A stretch of DNA of 64,000 bases. It comes from Fodinicola feengrottensis. Its GTDB lineage: Bacteria; Actinomycetota; Actinomycetes; Mycobacteriales; HKI-0501. Of the stretch, positions 29,283 to 40,739 are shown piece by piece. A model generated the notes under the pieces. It did no database searches, was not told the DNA's origin, and saw nothing but the letters and a program-made list of their open reading frames with translations. The position numbers and the translations under genes are program-made. The stretch spans positions 62,001 to 126,000 of the forward strand of contig NZ_WOTO01000009.1 of assembly GCF_010993775.1 (NCBI RefSeq), in the 5' to 3' direction. How positions within the stretch are numbered: the stretch's first letter is position 1; each line of letters starts with the position of its first letter.

Positions 29283-32200
29283 TCACGACGTGACGTACAC
29301 GAGGCTGAGTTCGTCACCGGCCACCAGTTCCACTGCCCTGTCGAAGGTCACGACTACCTGATCGCCATCGGTGCTGAGACGACCATCCACTACCCGCAGG
29401 TGGCTGCCGTGCCGGAGCAGGCTGACCTCCACGGAACGACAGGATTTTGGTAGTTCCGTGCTGAAAGACCGCAGCGTGAGGGTGCCGTAGCGAAGGTCGA
29501 TGGAACTGACCTGTTGGTGGGTCCGCCGGGTCTGCCGGTAGCTTCCCCAGCCAGCGGCGACCGTGAATGCCGCGGCGAAGTTGTCTGGACTGATTTTCGG
29601 TGCGAAGCCGAGACGACCGGCCGGGCCGTGATAGCTGTAGCCGCACGCGGCGAGATAGACGCCGTGGCTCATCATCGCGCGCTGTAATGATCGGAGCACT
29701 CAATTTCGTTGTACGGGTTGCGTTTACTGGCCGAGTATCGGTCGTGGATGGCTCGGATCACGGCCAGCCCCTGGGTGATCATCCCCTCCCCGATCAGGTG
29801 CGCAGCAAGCTGGTATTCCTGCCCGGTCCAGACCTCGTCGAAATAGCCCACCAGCCCGGGAACGCCGGCACCTGGCGCGATGTCATTCCCACCGTACGGC
29901 CACGTGCACATGATCGTGCCGGGCTCGCCGTCCTCGTTGTAGATCCGGCGCGGGCCCTTGATTCCTTTGGTTCTCGCGTACGCCGCCGGGTCGGGCAGGA
30001 AGTTGTTCCGGTAGATATTGGCCAGGGCGGTGTCGGTCTTGGTTTTGTCGAAAACCCTCGGCAGCCCTAGCTGAAGGGCATAGTTCTGACCGAAAAGCTG
30101 GTCGATGAAACAGCCGCGGTTGGAGTTCGTCGCCGACAGGTGTGCCCGGTCGAGTTTCTGCTCGAAATAGCCGTACGTGCCATTCCACAGGCTGTCGTTC
30201 AGGTATCCGCTTCCCCTGTCGGCCAACGCCTGACAGGTAGCCGCGAAAGCGCTGTCGCCGACCTCGCCGGCCATCGCCACGGCGGCTCGCAACATCGCCA
30301 CGTAAAGCCCGGTCAGCCATGGAATTTCGCCGTACCAGTCCTGATCGAGGGTGTTGTGCTGGCGCCCCTCCAGGACGCCATCGGCGCCATGACCGTCGGC
30401 CGCATCCTGATTGATGAGGAACTGGATCGCCAGCTTCGTCCTCGGCCAGACCCGGCGCAGAAAACTGTCGTCAACCGACATCAGGTGCTCGCGATAAATC
30501 CGCAGGATCGTGCCGGACTGTCCGTCCGCGGCCCACGTACGGTCGGCCTCCTGCCGAAAACCCATTTGGCCGGTGGCCGGATCGAATCCGGTGCCGAGGT
30601 CACCGATCTCCCGGGCCGAGCGCTCCAACTCGGGAAAAAGCCTCGCCACCGACTGCGCATAACCCCACACGTGCTGGCAGGTGCCGTCGCAGGAATAGAT
30701 TCCCTCCTCGGCGTAAAACCGACCGTTGGCGAAGTACTGACAGGTCATCGTCGCGAGCGTGGACGCGGGGGCGAGAGTGCGTTCCAGGAACCAGTGCGGC
30801 AGTGTCGAATCGGCATACCAGGTTGTTTCCCACAGGCGAGTCGCGGCCAGTGCGGCGGCGCCAGCGCTGCCGGCGACCCGGGCGATCACCTTGCTGGCAC
30901 TGGAAAAGTCGTTCTGGTAGTGCTTTCGTACGCTCGAATAGTCCTGCACCGCGGAGAAAAACGGCGACGGCTTGGGAAAGAACCACGACGGCGAACCGGA
31001 CCGTACGAGTCTGACCCGGACGCAGGTGGACAGGCACACTGACGGCGGCCGTGATGGTGCCATCGCCCGGCGCGACTTCGGTAGGTCCAGCGATGCCGTC
31101 GAAAATGGCATCCAGCGAGTCGGCATTCGCGATGGAAGGCTTCACGGTCGCGTCGGATTCCAAGGCCGCCAGCGCGAAAGTGCCGTGATCAGGTAGATCT
31201 TCGTACGCGATCACCTCGGCCGGCTTGTCGGTGAACCAGATCCGGTCGCAGTTGACATGACCCCAGCCGCCAATCCGGCTGTCCACGATCTCGATAGTGG
31301 CCGTCTTTCCTTCGTACGCGCTGACGTCGTACCACTGAGTGAGCATCGGCTCAGCATTCGCGCCGGTGAAACTCGCGACCACCTGACCGCTGACAATCAC
31401 GTTGAGGCAGGCTTCACCGATCCACGCGCCGCCGCCGACCGCGGCCGCGACGTACCGGCGGGAAACGATGAAGGGTGGGCTGGTGAGTTTGCCGGTCTCG
31501 TCGTCGGCTTTCTGAGTATCACCGGCCGGGCCCCGAAAGTTCTGCGACGTGACGAATCGGTCGCCGGTGATGTGCATGTCACCTGAGCCTTTCATGTACG
31601 CCGACATCTCGGCCCTGGTGAGCGGCCCAGGCCCGAACGCGGTCCCCTCTACCGTCCACGGCGCGTACGTGCCGCGTTCCCAGTCCTCGAACAGAATGTC
31701 CTCGCGCGGCGCTCCGAGTTGGCCGGGCGCGCCGGAAAACTCCACGCCGCGCGCTTCACCGGTCTGGAATGTCTTGCTGCGCAAGATGATCGGCTGGGTC
31801 CCACGGCTGTCCAGGTTGATCGGCGAGTCCGTCCACCCGGCGATGGTCGCGGTGATCGGGTGGTTTCCGGTGTTGCGCATGGTGTAGGACAGGCACACCG
31901 CGGGAAGGGTGGAGTCAGCCACCGAGGTCGGTACGAATGTCGAGCTGGCTTCCAGTGAGACCGCCAGTGAACCATGGTTCGGCGTACTCGACCCGCCCTA
32001 CCGGATATCGCCCGACGAACGACACCTTCTCAAAACCCTTGCTGTCCAACGATTTCGTCCGAGCCGGGCCATCGCCGCCGACCCGTACGGCGAAGCCGTT
32101 TCGAAATGGCGAACTGACCTGCAGCGGGTCCACGTAATGCGGCCCGTTGCAAATCGCGCCGCCCTGCCGGAAATTCCGCGGGTTGTCCACATCCCAGAGC

Positions 32201-32508
32201 CACAACCGACCGTCACCAGACAGATAGACCTGCCCCGCACAGGCTCCGCCGACCGGCATTCCCACCGTTCCCAGCGCGGCGCCGGTGACCTCGGTGGGCA
32301 TCCCGCGAGCGGTCAGCTCCGCCACGAACTCGGCGGACAGGTGCTTGTCCGCCGGCACCTCGACAAGGTTCTGCGAGCTGATGCCCATGGACGCGGCAGC
32401 CCGCTCGGGCAGCGACATCGCTCCGATCCCGATGGCCCCGGGGCTCAGGAAGACTCGCCGATTGACCCCCCCGCCGCCGCACAGCTTTCTCGCAGTGTCA
32501 TCAGTCAT
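29283..32508 (-). CDS. Tat-exported GH116-family glycosidase, three frameshifts
   Basis: About 1070 residues resembling GH116 (non-lysosomal glucosylceramidase/beta-glucosidase/beta-xylosidase). The start at 32508 has GGGAG upstream and a twin-arginine signal VNRRVFLSPGAIGIGAM. The N-terminal beta-sandwich contains GTVGMPVGGACAGQVYLSGD and WLWDVDNPRNF. An inserted galactose-binding-like module follows (ILFEDWERGTYAPWTVEGTA, VNCDRIWF). After frame changes near 31940, 31000 and 29690 the (alpha/alpha)6 catalytic domain gives LWETTWYADSTLPHWFLER, EEGIYSCDGTCQHVWGYAQS, HNTLDQDWYGEIPWLTGLY and NEDGEPGTIMCTWPYGGND. It should cleave beta-glucosides or beta-xylosides outside the cell. A 77-bp gap separates it from an upstream regulator gene. 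Confidence 0.82.
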
Positions 32509-32608
32509 CGGCGCTCCCACATAAGGCGACATAAAGGATGTGAAATCGATTTCCGATGAACGTAACGACGACCCAGACGACGGTCAAGGAGGTGGGCCGA
32601 CAGTGGCC

Positions 32609-33148
32609 TCAGCCGGCGGCGGGTTCCTCGCTCGGAAACAGGATCGGAGTGAGCAGATACCGGGCGCGGTCGGGGGTGGCCGGGTTGGCCAGCCGCGGCA
32701 GGATCGCGGCCCGGAGTTCTTCAACCATGGCGACGAGTTCCTCGTGATTGAGCCAAATCCCGTGTTGTTGGTAGCCGACCGGATCGGCCGCCGGGTTGGC
32801 GTTCTGGCGGTCGAGGTACGCGTTGAACTCGGCGACCAACACGGCCACCACCGCCGCGAATGCACGCCGATGATCCTCGGGCGACAGTGCCGCGACCGCG
32901 TCGGCGTCGACGGACGCCCGGTCCTGGCGCAACCGATAGTGGCGCTCGACCGCACCGCGTACGCGCCGTTCCTCGACCACTTCCAGGATGCCGCCGGCCG
33001 CGAGCAGGTCGACGTGCCGGTAGACCATCGCCTTCGACACGTCCGGCAGCCGCTCGCTGAGCTGGGCGGTGGTGAGCGTACGACCGCCGCGCATGGCGTG
33101 CACGATCCGCAGCCGGGCCGGGTGCGCCAGCAGTTCCAAGGTGTCCAC
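32609..33148 (-). CDS. ArsR-type winged-helix regulator
   Basis: An intact 179-residue protein. The winged helix is MDTLELLAHPARLRIVHAMR, LTTAQLSERLPDVSKAMVYR HVDLLAAGGILEVVEERRV, followed by an effector part (LSPEDHRRAFAAVVAVLVAE, DPVGYQQHGIWLNHEELVAM). No metal-binding cysteines are present, so the ligand is probably organic. It diverges from an alpha/beta hydrolase gene with a DUF3887-like domain, a pairing seen in other actinobacteria, and lies upstream of the GH116 gene on the same strand; either could be its target. Confidence 0.88.
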   Translation of the reverse strand: MDTLELLAHPARLRIVHAMRGGRTLTTAQLSERLPDVSKAMVYRHVDLLAAGGILEVVEERRVRGAVERHYRLRQDRASVDADAVAALSPEDHRRAFAAVVAVLVAEFNAYLDRQNANPAADPVGYQQHGIWLNHEELVAMVEELRAAILPRLANPATPDRARYLLTPILFPSEEPAAG

Positions 33149-33203
33149 TACCCAACAATCTCACGCGGTGATACCGTTCGCAAAACGCGAGAAAGGTTGT
33201 CCC

Positions 33204-34468
33204 ATGGTGGATAGAGAGCGGCGGCGGCGGTCGGTACGGCGGTCGTCGAGATGACCCGGAACGGGCGCTTCGCCGAGGTCGAGGAGCTGTTCGGGCCACG
33301 ACTGCGAGCGGCTGCGTCCGCCGACACCCTGCGGATCGGTTGGGAAGGTGAACTCGCCCGAATCGGGCCGGTTTTGGCCGTCGGGGAGCCACTATCGGAG
33401 CCAGCCAAACCAGGGCTCGTACGCGTGAGCATCCCGGTGACCTGTGAGCGTGGCGGGCTGACGGTGGTCCTGGGTGTCGATGATGACGACGGCATGGTGC
33501 AAGGCATGCGGCTCGCGCCGCCGGCCGGGGGCGCTTGGGAGCCGCCGGGTTATGCCAACCCGAAGCGGTTCGCCGAGCACGAGGTCACCATCGGCGACGG
33601 CCCCTTCGCCGTGCCAGGCACCCTGACCGTGCCCCGCGGGCGCGGCAAGTTTCCTGGCGTGGTCATGCTCAGCGGCGGCGGAACCTTCGACCGAGACGAG
33701 ACCAGTGGCGCGAACAAGCCGTTCAAGGACCTGGCTTGGGGGCTCGCCAGCCGCGGCGTGGCGGTGGCCCGGTTCGACAAGGTGACGCACGTCCACAGTG
33801 AGGTCGGGTCCGAGCCGGGTTTCACCATGGCGGATGAGTACGTGCCGCACGCGGTCGCCGCGGTCCGCTTGCTCCAGTCGCAGCCAACGGTCGATCCCGA
33901 ACGGGTTTTCGTCCTCGGCCACAGCATGGGCGGCAGCGCCGCACCCCGGGTCGCGACCGCCGAGCCGTCGGTCGCCGGTCTGGTGACCCTCGCCGCCGAT
34001 GCCCTGCCGCTCAGTCAGGCTGTCGTACGGGTCGCCCGCTATATCGCCGAGCTGACTCCAGGCCCCGAGATGCAAGCGGTGATCGACACCATCACCCGGC
34101 AGGCCGCACTCGTCGAGAGCCCTGACCTGTCCCCCGCGACTCCGGCCGCGGACCTGCCTTTTGGTTGGCCCGCCTCGTACTGGCTGGACCTGCGCGGATA
34201 CGACCGGGTCGGGACCGCCGCCGCACTGGACAAACCACTGCTCATTCTGCAGGGCGGCCGCGACTACCAGGTGACCGTCGCCGATGATCTCGTACGCTGG
34301 CGAGCCGGACTCGCCGGCCGACCAAACGTCACGATCCGCGTCTATGACGCCGACGATCACCTGTTTTTCCCTGGGAAAGGCCCGTCAACACCGGCCAGTT
34401 ACGAATCGCCGCAACACGTGGATCCGGTGGTCATCGCCGGCATCGCCCGCTGGCTGGCCGCCAGCTGA
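33204..34468 (+). CDS. Alpha/beta hydrolase with N-terminal DUF3887-like domain
   Basis: About 420 residues. The likely start is the ATG at 33204 (AAAGG upstream), giving MVDRER; a base change in the GCGGCGGCGG run near 33222 then restores the frame of VVEMTRNGRFAEVEELFGPR. The N-terminal 100 residues fit a DUF3887/NTF2-like accessory domain. The hydrolase domain shows the oxyanion strand GVVMLSGGG, nucleophile GHSMGGSAAP, acid LQGGRDYQVT and catalytic His in DADDHLFFPG. It probably acts on small esters in the cytoplasm. Divergent from the ArsR-type gene; convergent with pnkp with 3 bp between stops. Confidence 0.87.
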
Positions 34469-34471
34469 CCC

Positions 34472-37032
34472 TTACGCGGGGGGTCGACGGGCTCGGATTC
34501 CAGTGCCAGCACTGCGAAAAAAACACACTCGTGTACGCGCCAGAGCGGTTCGCCGCGAGCCACCCTTTCCAGTGCCTCCAAGCCCAACGCGTACTCGCGG
34601 GCAGCCATCGACCGCTTGTGCCCGAGGCCGCGCGAACGCAGCTGCGGGAGGTGCTCGGTGTAGTCCGGGCCGTAAATGATGCGCAGGTATTCCCGGCCAC
34701 GCACCTTCAGCCCTGGCTGCACCAAACCACGACTTCCGCGTACGAGATTGGCCGCTGGTTTGACGACCATGCCCTCCCCGCCGGCCGCGGTCAGCTCCTG
34801 CCACCACGCGATTCCAGCTTCCACCGCCTGCGGGTCCGTAGTGTCCACATAAGACCGTCGAGTTTTGGTGACCAGGTCAGGGTTCGCCGCGACCAGCCGG
34901 TCCGCCCACGCCAGGTGGTCGACGTGCGGGCGATCGTGGTAGGTCACGCCTTCGGTTGCCAGCAACTGGAAAGGCGCGATCCGGATGCCGTCCAAATCGC
35001 GGGTCGGCCAACAATAGCGCCTATACGCCTCGGTGAAGGCGATCGCGTTGGCGGCCCGCGTTTGGGTGCGGCTCAGCAACTCGTCGACTTCCAGGCCACG
35101 ACCGGCAGCCTGGCCGAGCACGTCGGCCACCGCTGGCAGCGCCCTGCGCGCCGCCGCGCCCACTGCCGCGTACTGATTCCGCAGCAGCCCTTCGGCTTTC
35201 GCGCTCCACGGCAACAGTTTCGGTGTCCAGCAGCACCCAGGAAGTGTTCAGCTCCTCGAAAAGTCCGGCCGCGGTCACGGCTTCTCGCAACCGGTCGACG
35301 AACGGCGCCATCATCGGCGGCTCGAAGAACGGCCGCCCGGTCCGCGTCCCACACCGCGCCGGCGCTGCTTCGGTCATCCCGAACCGGCCTTCGGCCGTGG
35401 CGAGATCGCGGCACACCAAGGCAACCGCCCGCGAGCCCATGTGCTTTTCCTCGCAGACCACCGCATCCACGCCTTCGGTACGGTACGCGTCGAACGCCTG
35501 TCGCGGGTGTTCCAACAGGTCCGGCAGCGACGAGGTGGCCACCGGCGACATCGTCGGTGGGAGGTAGAGCAGCCAGCGCGGATCGACCGCGAACCGGCTC
35601 ATCACCTCCAGCGCGGCGGCCGCGTGGCCTTCCCGCACGGTCACCCGGCCCTGCAGCCGGGTCTCGATGCCACCGTTTGTCAGGACATCCTTGATATCCA
35701 GCACACCCGGGTCCCGCCGGCCGGGCTCGGCCGGTGCGGCAGCCGGGTCCTTCGGGAACGGCCTGGCCGGCTCGTAGTGGACCTTGTCGGCCGGCACCGA
35801 GACGACTTCCTTTTCCGGGTAACGCAAAGCTGTCAACCGGCCGCCGAAAACGCAGCCGGTGTCCAGGCACATGGTGTTGTTGACCCACTCCGCGTTCGGC
35901 ACCGGGGTGTGCCCGTACAACACCATGGCCCTGCCGCGGTAGTCGTTCGCCCACGGATACCGCACCGGCAGCCCGAACTCTCGTCCGTCTCGCCGGTGGT
36001 TTCCCCGTACAGGCAGAAAGAACGGACCCGGCCGGATGCCCGGCCCTGGTAGCGCTCGACAAGTCCGGCGTGCGAGACGACCAACCGGCCGTCGTCAAGG
36101 ACATAGTGCGAGATCAGGCCGTCGGTGAACTTCTCCACCGCGGCACGGAAATCCTCGGGCTCGGCGGCCAACTGTTCGAGCGACTCGGCGAGCCCATGCG
36201 TCACTCGTACGTTCTTCCCGCGCAACGCGCGCACCAGCTTGGCCTCGTGGTTGCCGCTGACGCAGTACGCGTCGCCGGCCGCCACCATGCCCATCACCAG
36301 CCGCAACACGCCCGGGGTGTCCGGTCCGCGGTCGACGAGGTCACCGACGAAGACGGCGCGGCGGCCGGCCGGGTGGTGCGCGCCCACCGCGCGGCCGTCG
36401 TCGTACGCGAGCGTGTATCCGAGTTTTTCCAGCAACGACTCCAATTCGGCGCGGCAGCCGTGCACGTCACCGATGACATCGAAAGGACCGGTCTGGTCGC
36501 GAAGGTCGTTGAAGAGCTTCGTACGGACGATCTGAACGTCCGCGATCTCCTCCTCGCTGCGCAGCAGGTGGACATTGCGGAAACCTTCCTTGCCCAGGCC
36601 TCGCAGGCTGCGCCGCAACTGGTCTCGCTGCCGGCGCAGCACGTGCGGCCCGAACTGGCGGTCCGGCCGGGACGCGTTGCGATCCGCACAGAGCCGCTCG
36701 GGCAGGTCGAGCACGATCGCCACCGGCAGCACGTCGTGCTCGCGGGCCAGCGCGACCAGCTTCTTGCGTGCTTCGGGCTGCACATTCGTCGCGTCGACGA
36801 CGGTCAGCCGTCCAGCGGCCAGCCGCTTGCCAGCGATGAAGTCCAGCACCGCGAACGCATCCGGGGTCGCCGCCTGGTCGTTTTCGTCGTCCGCCACCAA
36901 TGCCCGACAAAAGTCGCTGGAAATCACTTCGGTGGGAAGAAAGTGAGCGCGCCCAAAGGTTGACTTGCCGGAACCGGTGACGCCGATCAGCACCACCAGG
37001 CTCAGCTCCGGAACGGTGAGTTCCTTGGTCAT
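34472..37032 (-). CDS. pnkp: Bacterial Pnkp: RNA repair kinase-phosphatase-adenylyltransferase, frameshifted
   Basis: Trifunctional RNA end-healing and ligation enzyme of about 850 residues. Domain 1 is a polynucleotide 5'-kinase with P-loop GVTGSGKST (residues 17-25) and [16 protein letters not shown]. Domain 2 is a metallophosphoesterase removing 3'/2',3' phosphates: [43 protein letters not shown]. Domain 3 is a ligase-like adenylyltransferase with the nucleophilic Lys in [15 protein letters not shown] and motif V GMVVKPA. Frame changes lie near 35990, 35215 and at the end, where a shorter G-run (C-run on the coding strand) near 34477 gives the stop at 34472. Ligation needs Hen1, encoded immediately upstream with a 4-bp overlap. 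Confidence 0.93.
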
Positions 37033-38445
37033 GCGGTCACCTCCACACGGGTGAAAACAGCCATTTGAGTGGGCGAACCAACCTCGGGATCGTCGGTTCC
37101 CACCGGTAGATAACGGACCTGGTAACCCCAGGTTCGGGCAGTTTCACCGGCCCAGGACTGGAATTCGCCGCGGCTCCACTCAAACCGGTGGTCGCGATGC
37201 CCGAACCGGCCGGCCGGCAGCGTCTCGTAACGCACGTTGTATTCCCCGTTCGGCGTGGTCACCAGCACGGTTTTCGGCTTCGCCTCACCGAAGACGGTTC
37301 GCTCCAACGCGGACAGCCGAGGCGGGTCGACATGCTCGATGACCTCCATCAAGACAGCAGCGTCCAGATTGGACAGTCGCTCGTCGCGGTAGTTCAACGA
37401 GGACTGGAAAAGCCGCAGGCGCGCCTTCTTGCGCTCCGGCATGGTCTCCAGGTGCAACCGGCGGGCCGCGATTTCCAGCGCGCTCGTACGGACACGTCCG
37501 TGGCCAGCACCTCGGTGAAGGCCGGCTCGGCCAGCAACTCCCCCACCAGCGCACCTTCACCGCAGCCCAGATCGGCGACCCGGCGGGCGCCACTGGAGCG
37601 CAGCGCCGCGAGCACCGCGCCATGGCGGTGCTGGACCAGCGGAATCGGTCGCTCGTCCTGCGTTTCGGTGACCGCGTTGTCCATTTTTCTTCGGGCTCGG
37701 TGTCGTCGACCTCGGCGAGCCGCGCCAGCGCCGATCGTACGAACCGGCCGCCGCGGTGCGCGAGATAGCGCCGGCTGATCAGCTCTTTGGCCGGGTGACT
37801 GGACAACCAGCCATCGCCGGCCCGGACCAGCTTGTCCACCTCGTCCGGGCTCACCCAGTAGTGCTTGGCGTCGTCCAGAACTGGCATCAGCACGTACAAA
37901 TGGTTTAGCGCGTCGGCGAGCCGCATCGTGCCGGTCAAGGTCAAGGCGACATAGCGCGAGGATCCCCACTCCGGAATCGTCGTTTCGTCCAACGGGACCT
38001 CGGTCGCCTCGACCTGCCAGCCCAGCGGTTCGAACAGCCGGGCCGCGAGGTCCGCGCCGCCCTTGCAGGGCAGCGTCGGCACCTGGATCACCAACGGCAT
38101 CGCCACGTCGACGAGCTCCGGGCGGTGGTCGCAGCGGCCGGCCATCGCCGTGCGAAAGACCTTGCCGAGCGCGACCGCGAGCATGCTGGACGCCGCGTAC
38201 GGCCGATCATTGACATACTGCCCCAGCGCGAAACCCTCGTCTTTTCGACCGCGACCACGAACCAGCGCGATCGGGTCGATTTCCAGCATCAGCGCCGCGG
38301 TGCACTGATGCTCAGACGCCGCCGGGTAGAAGACATGCGCGTGCCCGGCGGTGACGTCGAAGGTCTGCACCCGGTCGGGATGCTTGTGCAGCAGGAACCC
38401 GAGATCGGTGGCCGGCTGGTGAGTGGTGGCGATGGTCAGTAGCAC
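37029..38445 (-). CDS. hen1: Hen1: RNA 3'-terminal ribose 2'-O-methyltransferase, frameshifted
   Basis: About 470 residues. The N-terminal Pnkp-activating ligase-partner domain reads MLLTIATTHQPATDLGFLLH KHPDRVQTF and ASEHQCTAALMLEIDPIALV. The C-terminal methyltransferase has the SAM motif RRVADLGCGEGALVGELL, the Mn-binding set MEVIEHVDPPRL and HRDHRFEWSRGEFQ, and ends VFTRVEVTA. Frame changes occur near 37700 and 37480. Hen1 methylates the 2'-OH at the 3' end of cleaved RNA before Pnkp seals it, so repaired RNA resists a second cut at the same site. GTG start. The ATGA overlap with pnkp shows a coupled operon. Confidence 0.93.
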
Positions 38446-38508
38446 GATCGCCGATCATTCCCGATCCGGCGCTCAAAAGCGCGCCAATTTCACTCATGGC
38501 GCCCGAGA

Positions 38509-38939
38509 TCAGCTGTAGTAGCCGGCGATCACCGCACGCACTGCCTCCTCCAGCGACGACGGCCCTTCCGAGGGCACCGCCGGAAAACCGCCACCGGGTT
38601 TCAGCTCGGCCAGCTGCGCGTTGGACAGCGCGAAAACGACTCGCCCGACACCGGAGCGGGCGAGCGCGCCGGCGCACATGCCGCAGGGCTCGCAGCTGGT
38701 GTAGAGGGTCGTCCCGGCCGCGGTCTCGGCATCCAGCTCGCGAGCCGCCCAGCGGGCCAGCTTGAGCTCGGGATGCGCGCTGATGTCGTTGTCGGTCAGT
38801 ACGGTGTTGCGGTCCTCGGCGAGCACGTCACCGTTGGGTCCCACCAAAAGCGATCCGAACGGCGCGTCGCCGGTGGCCCGAGCCTTGGCGGCCTGGTCCA
38901 CCGCGCGGCGAAGGAAGTTTTTTCCTCTTCTGGCTTCAT
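38509..38939 (-). CDS. Nucleoside/cytidine-type deaminase, one frameshift
   Basis: About 143 residues. The start MKPEEEK at 38939 overlaps the stop of the LLM gene (ATGA); a base error in the T-run at 38918-38923 moves into NFLRRAVDQAAKARATGDAP FGSLLVG. Zinc-binding residues are seen as SAHPELKLA (His and the proton-shuttling Glu) and TSCEPCGMCAGAL (PCxxC). It is closest to the guanine/nucleoside deaminase and TadA-like group. It lies 63 bp before hen1 on the same strand, so it may be cotranscribed with the RNA repair genes. Confidence 0.87.
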
Positions 38940-39785
38940 TTCTTCTCCCAGTTCCAGCGGGCCGCCACGGTGGCGATCGCCTGCCAAGCTTGTTGTGGAT
39001 GACGGGTTTCCTCGGGATCGTCGCCAACCGGATCCAGAATGACCGTGTCCGCGCCGAGAATCCGCAAGCGGTCCAGGTCTTCCATGACCTGATCAATGGT
39101 CCCTTCACCGACCAGCCGGCCGGCGACGGTGACAGGTTTTTCGGTCAACCGCAAGACAATCCGCGGCGCCAGCGCCGGCACCGGGCGTTTTTGCTCGTAC
39201 GCAAGAGATCTCAATCTGGGAAGCCGCTCGTCCAGCCAGCCTGCCGAGAATCGCAACGGATGCCAGGCGTCGCCGAGCGCGGACGGCCCGGCGCATCGCG
39301 GCATCACTGCCACCGCCCACCCAGATCGGAATCTGGCCACCGCGATAGTCGTCTTTGTTGTCCCAGGCCGCTTTCATGGCAGCCAGATGTGCGTCGGTCA
39401 GTGCCCCACGCCGTTCGTACGACACGCCCAGCGCCGCGAACTCCTGTTTCGCCCACCCGACGCCAACGCCCAACACCAGCCGTCCACCGCTCAACTGGTT
39501 CAGGTTGGCGACCATTCGCGCCATCTGCAGCGGATGCCTGTACGGGACAATGAGAACCGAGGTCCCGAGCCGTACCCGCTGGGTCACGCCAGCCAGCCAG
39601 GAAAGGGCGGTGAAGGGCTCGTAGAAAGGCGCCGGGTATTGCTCGGCGACATCAGGAGTCACCGCCAGATGGTCGGACAGCATCAGAAGGTCAAAACCGA
39701 GACCCTCGACCGTCCGCGCCCAGTCACGCAGCACGCCAGGATCGGTTCCGGGGCCGAAGTTCGGCACGTTCACGCCCATTCGCAC
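38936..39785 (-). CDS. LLM-class oxidoreductase, one frameshift
   Basis: Luciferase-like monooxygenase fold, about 283 residues, probably F420-dependent. MRMGVNVPNFGPGTDPGVLR, GFDLLMLSDHLAVTP, VRLGTSVLIVPYRHPLQMAR, GGRLVLGVGVGWAKQEF and GGQIPIWVGGGSDAAMRRAV are visible; after a shift near 39270 the rest reads ALGDAWHPLRFSAGWLDERL and ADTVILDPVGDDPEE. It is the first gene of a minus-strand run with the deaminase, hen1 and pnkp, and diverges from an Lrp-type gene. Confidence 0.87.
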
Positions 39786-39878
39786 AGGTCAAGGCTATCC
39801 AAGGTGGATCGCCGACCGAAAGAGACTTCTCCCGGCGTACAACTTCATCGGCCGTGGATCTCCCGGTATTCTGAGGCG

Positions 39879-40328
39879 ATGACCGAGAGTCTTGATGCGA
39901 CCGACTGGAACATCCTCGCCGAGGTGCAGCGGGACGGCCGCATCCCACTGACCGAGCTGGGCCGCCGGGTGAACCTCAGCGCCTCGGCGACCACCGAGCG
40001 ACTGAAGCGGCTGGAGGCAACCGGAGTGATCACCGGCTATCGCGCCGAGATCGATCTCGAGAAGGCCGGTTTTCCCGTTCTTGCCGTCGTACGCCTCAAA
40101 TATCCCGGCAGCCACCACGAGCCGCTGCACCAGCTGCTCAAGGAACGGCTGGAAATCCTGGAATGCCTGCGTACCACCGGGGATGACTGCTATGCGCTGA
40201 AAGTGGCCGCGACCTCCATGCCGCATCTGGAGCAGATCGTCAACGAACTCGCCTCCTTCGGCAGCACCACGACGAACGTCGTCTACAGCCAGACGCTGCC
40301 CTACCGAGGTCCGCAAAACAGCGTCTGA
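39879..40328 (+). CDS. Lrp/AsnC-family regulator
   Basis: An intact 149-residue protein. The winged helix is LDATDWNILAEVQRDGRIPL, GRRVNLSASATTERLKRLEA and GVITGYRAEID; the ligand domain has VVRLKYPGSHHEPLHQLLKE, DDCYALKVAATSMPHLEQIV and SFGSTTTNVVYSQ. Such regulators sense amino acids. It diverges from the LLM-deaminase-hen1-pnkp run across 93 bp, so it is a candidate regulator of that run, and its stop abuts the thioesterase gene. Confidence 0.93.
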   Translation: MTESLDATDWNILAEVQRDGRIPLTELGRRVNLSASATTERLKRLEATGVITGYRAEIDLEKAGFPVLAVVRLKYPGSHHEPLHQLLKERLEILECLRTTGDDCYALKVAATSMPHLEQIVNELASFGSTTTNVVYSQTLPYRGPQNSV

Positions 40329-40728
40329 TCAGTCGCCAGCGGGCAGGACGGCCTGGGTTTGGGTGGTCTGGGCGACCAGCCGACCCTGGTCGTCGGTCAG
40401 GTTCGTCTGGGCGACGATGGTGCTGCGGCCGACATGCAGCGGTACGCAGGTCGCGGTCACCTCACCGGCGCGTACGGCTCGGAAGAAAGTTCGTCTTCGA
40501 CTCGATCGTCGCGGTGCCGGCTCCGGGCGGCAGATTGACTGCGGCACACAGCGCACCGATCGTGTCAGCGAATGCCATAAGTGCACCGCCGTGGACGATG
40601 CCGCCGGTCGTACACACCTGCTCCGACCAGCTCATCCGGCCCACGACCCGGGCCGCCGTCGCCTCGTCGAGCTGGATGCCCAGCCCAGCGGCGAACGGGA
40701 TCAGCGCGATTATTTCGTTTGCGTCCAT
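40329..40728 (-). CDS. PaaI-type hotdog thioesterase, one frameshift
   Basis: About 133 residues of a hotdog-fold acyl-CoA thioesterase. The signature HGGALMAFADTIGALCAA lies in the central helix, the Asp being the likely catalytic residue; IESKTNFL then shifts frame near 40480 to RAVRAGEVTATCVPLHVGRS TIVAQTNLTDDQGRLVAQTT. Family members hydrolyse phenylacetyl-CoA or other acyl-CoAs. It lies 11 bp after the end of the third LLM gene on the same strand and is convergent with the Lrp gene. Confidence 0.88.
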
Positions 40729-40739
40729 AAGGTCACCTT

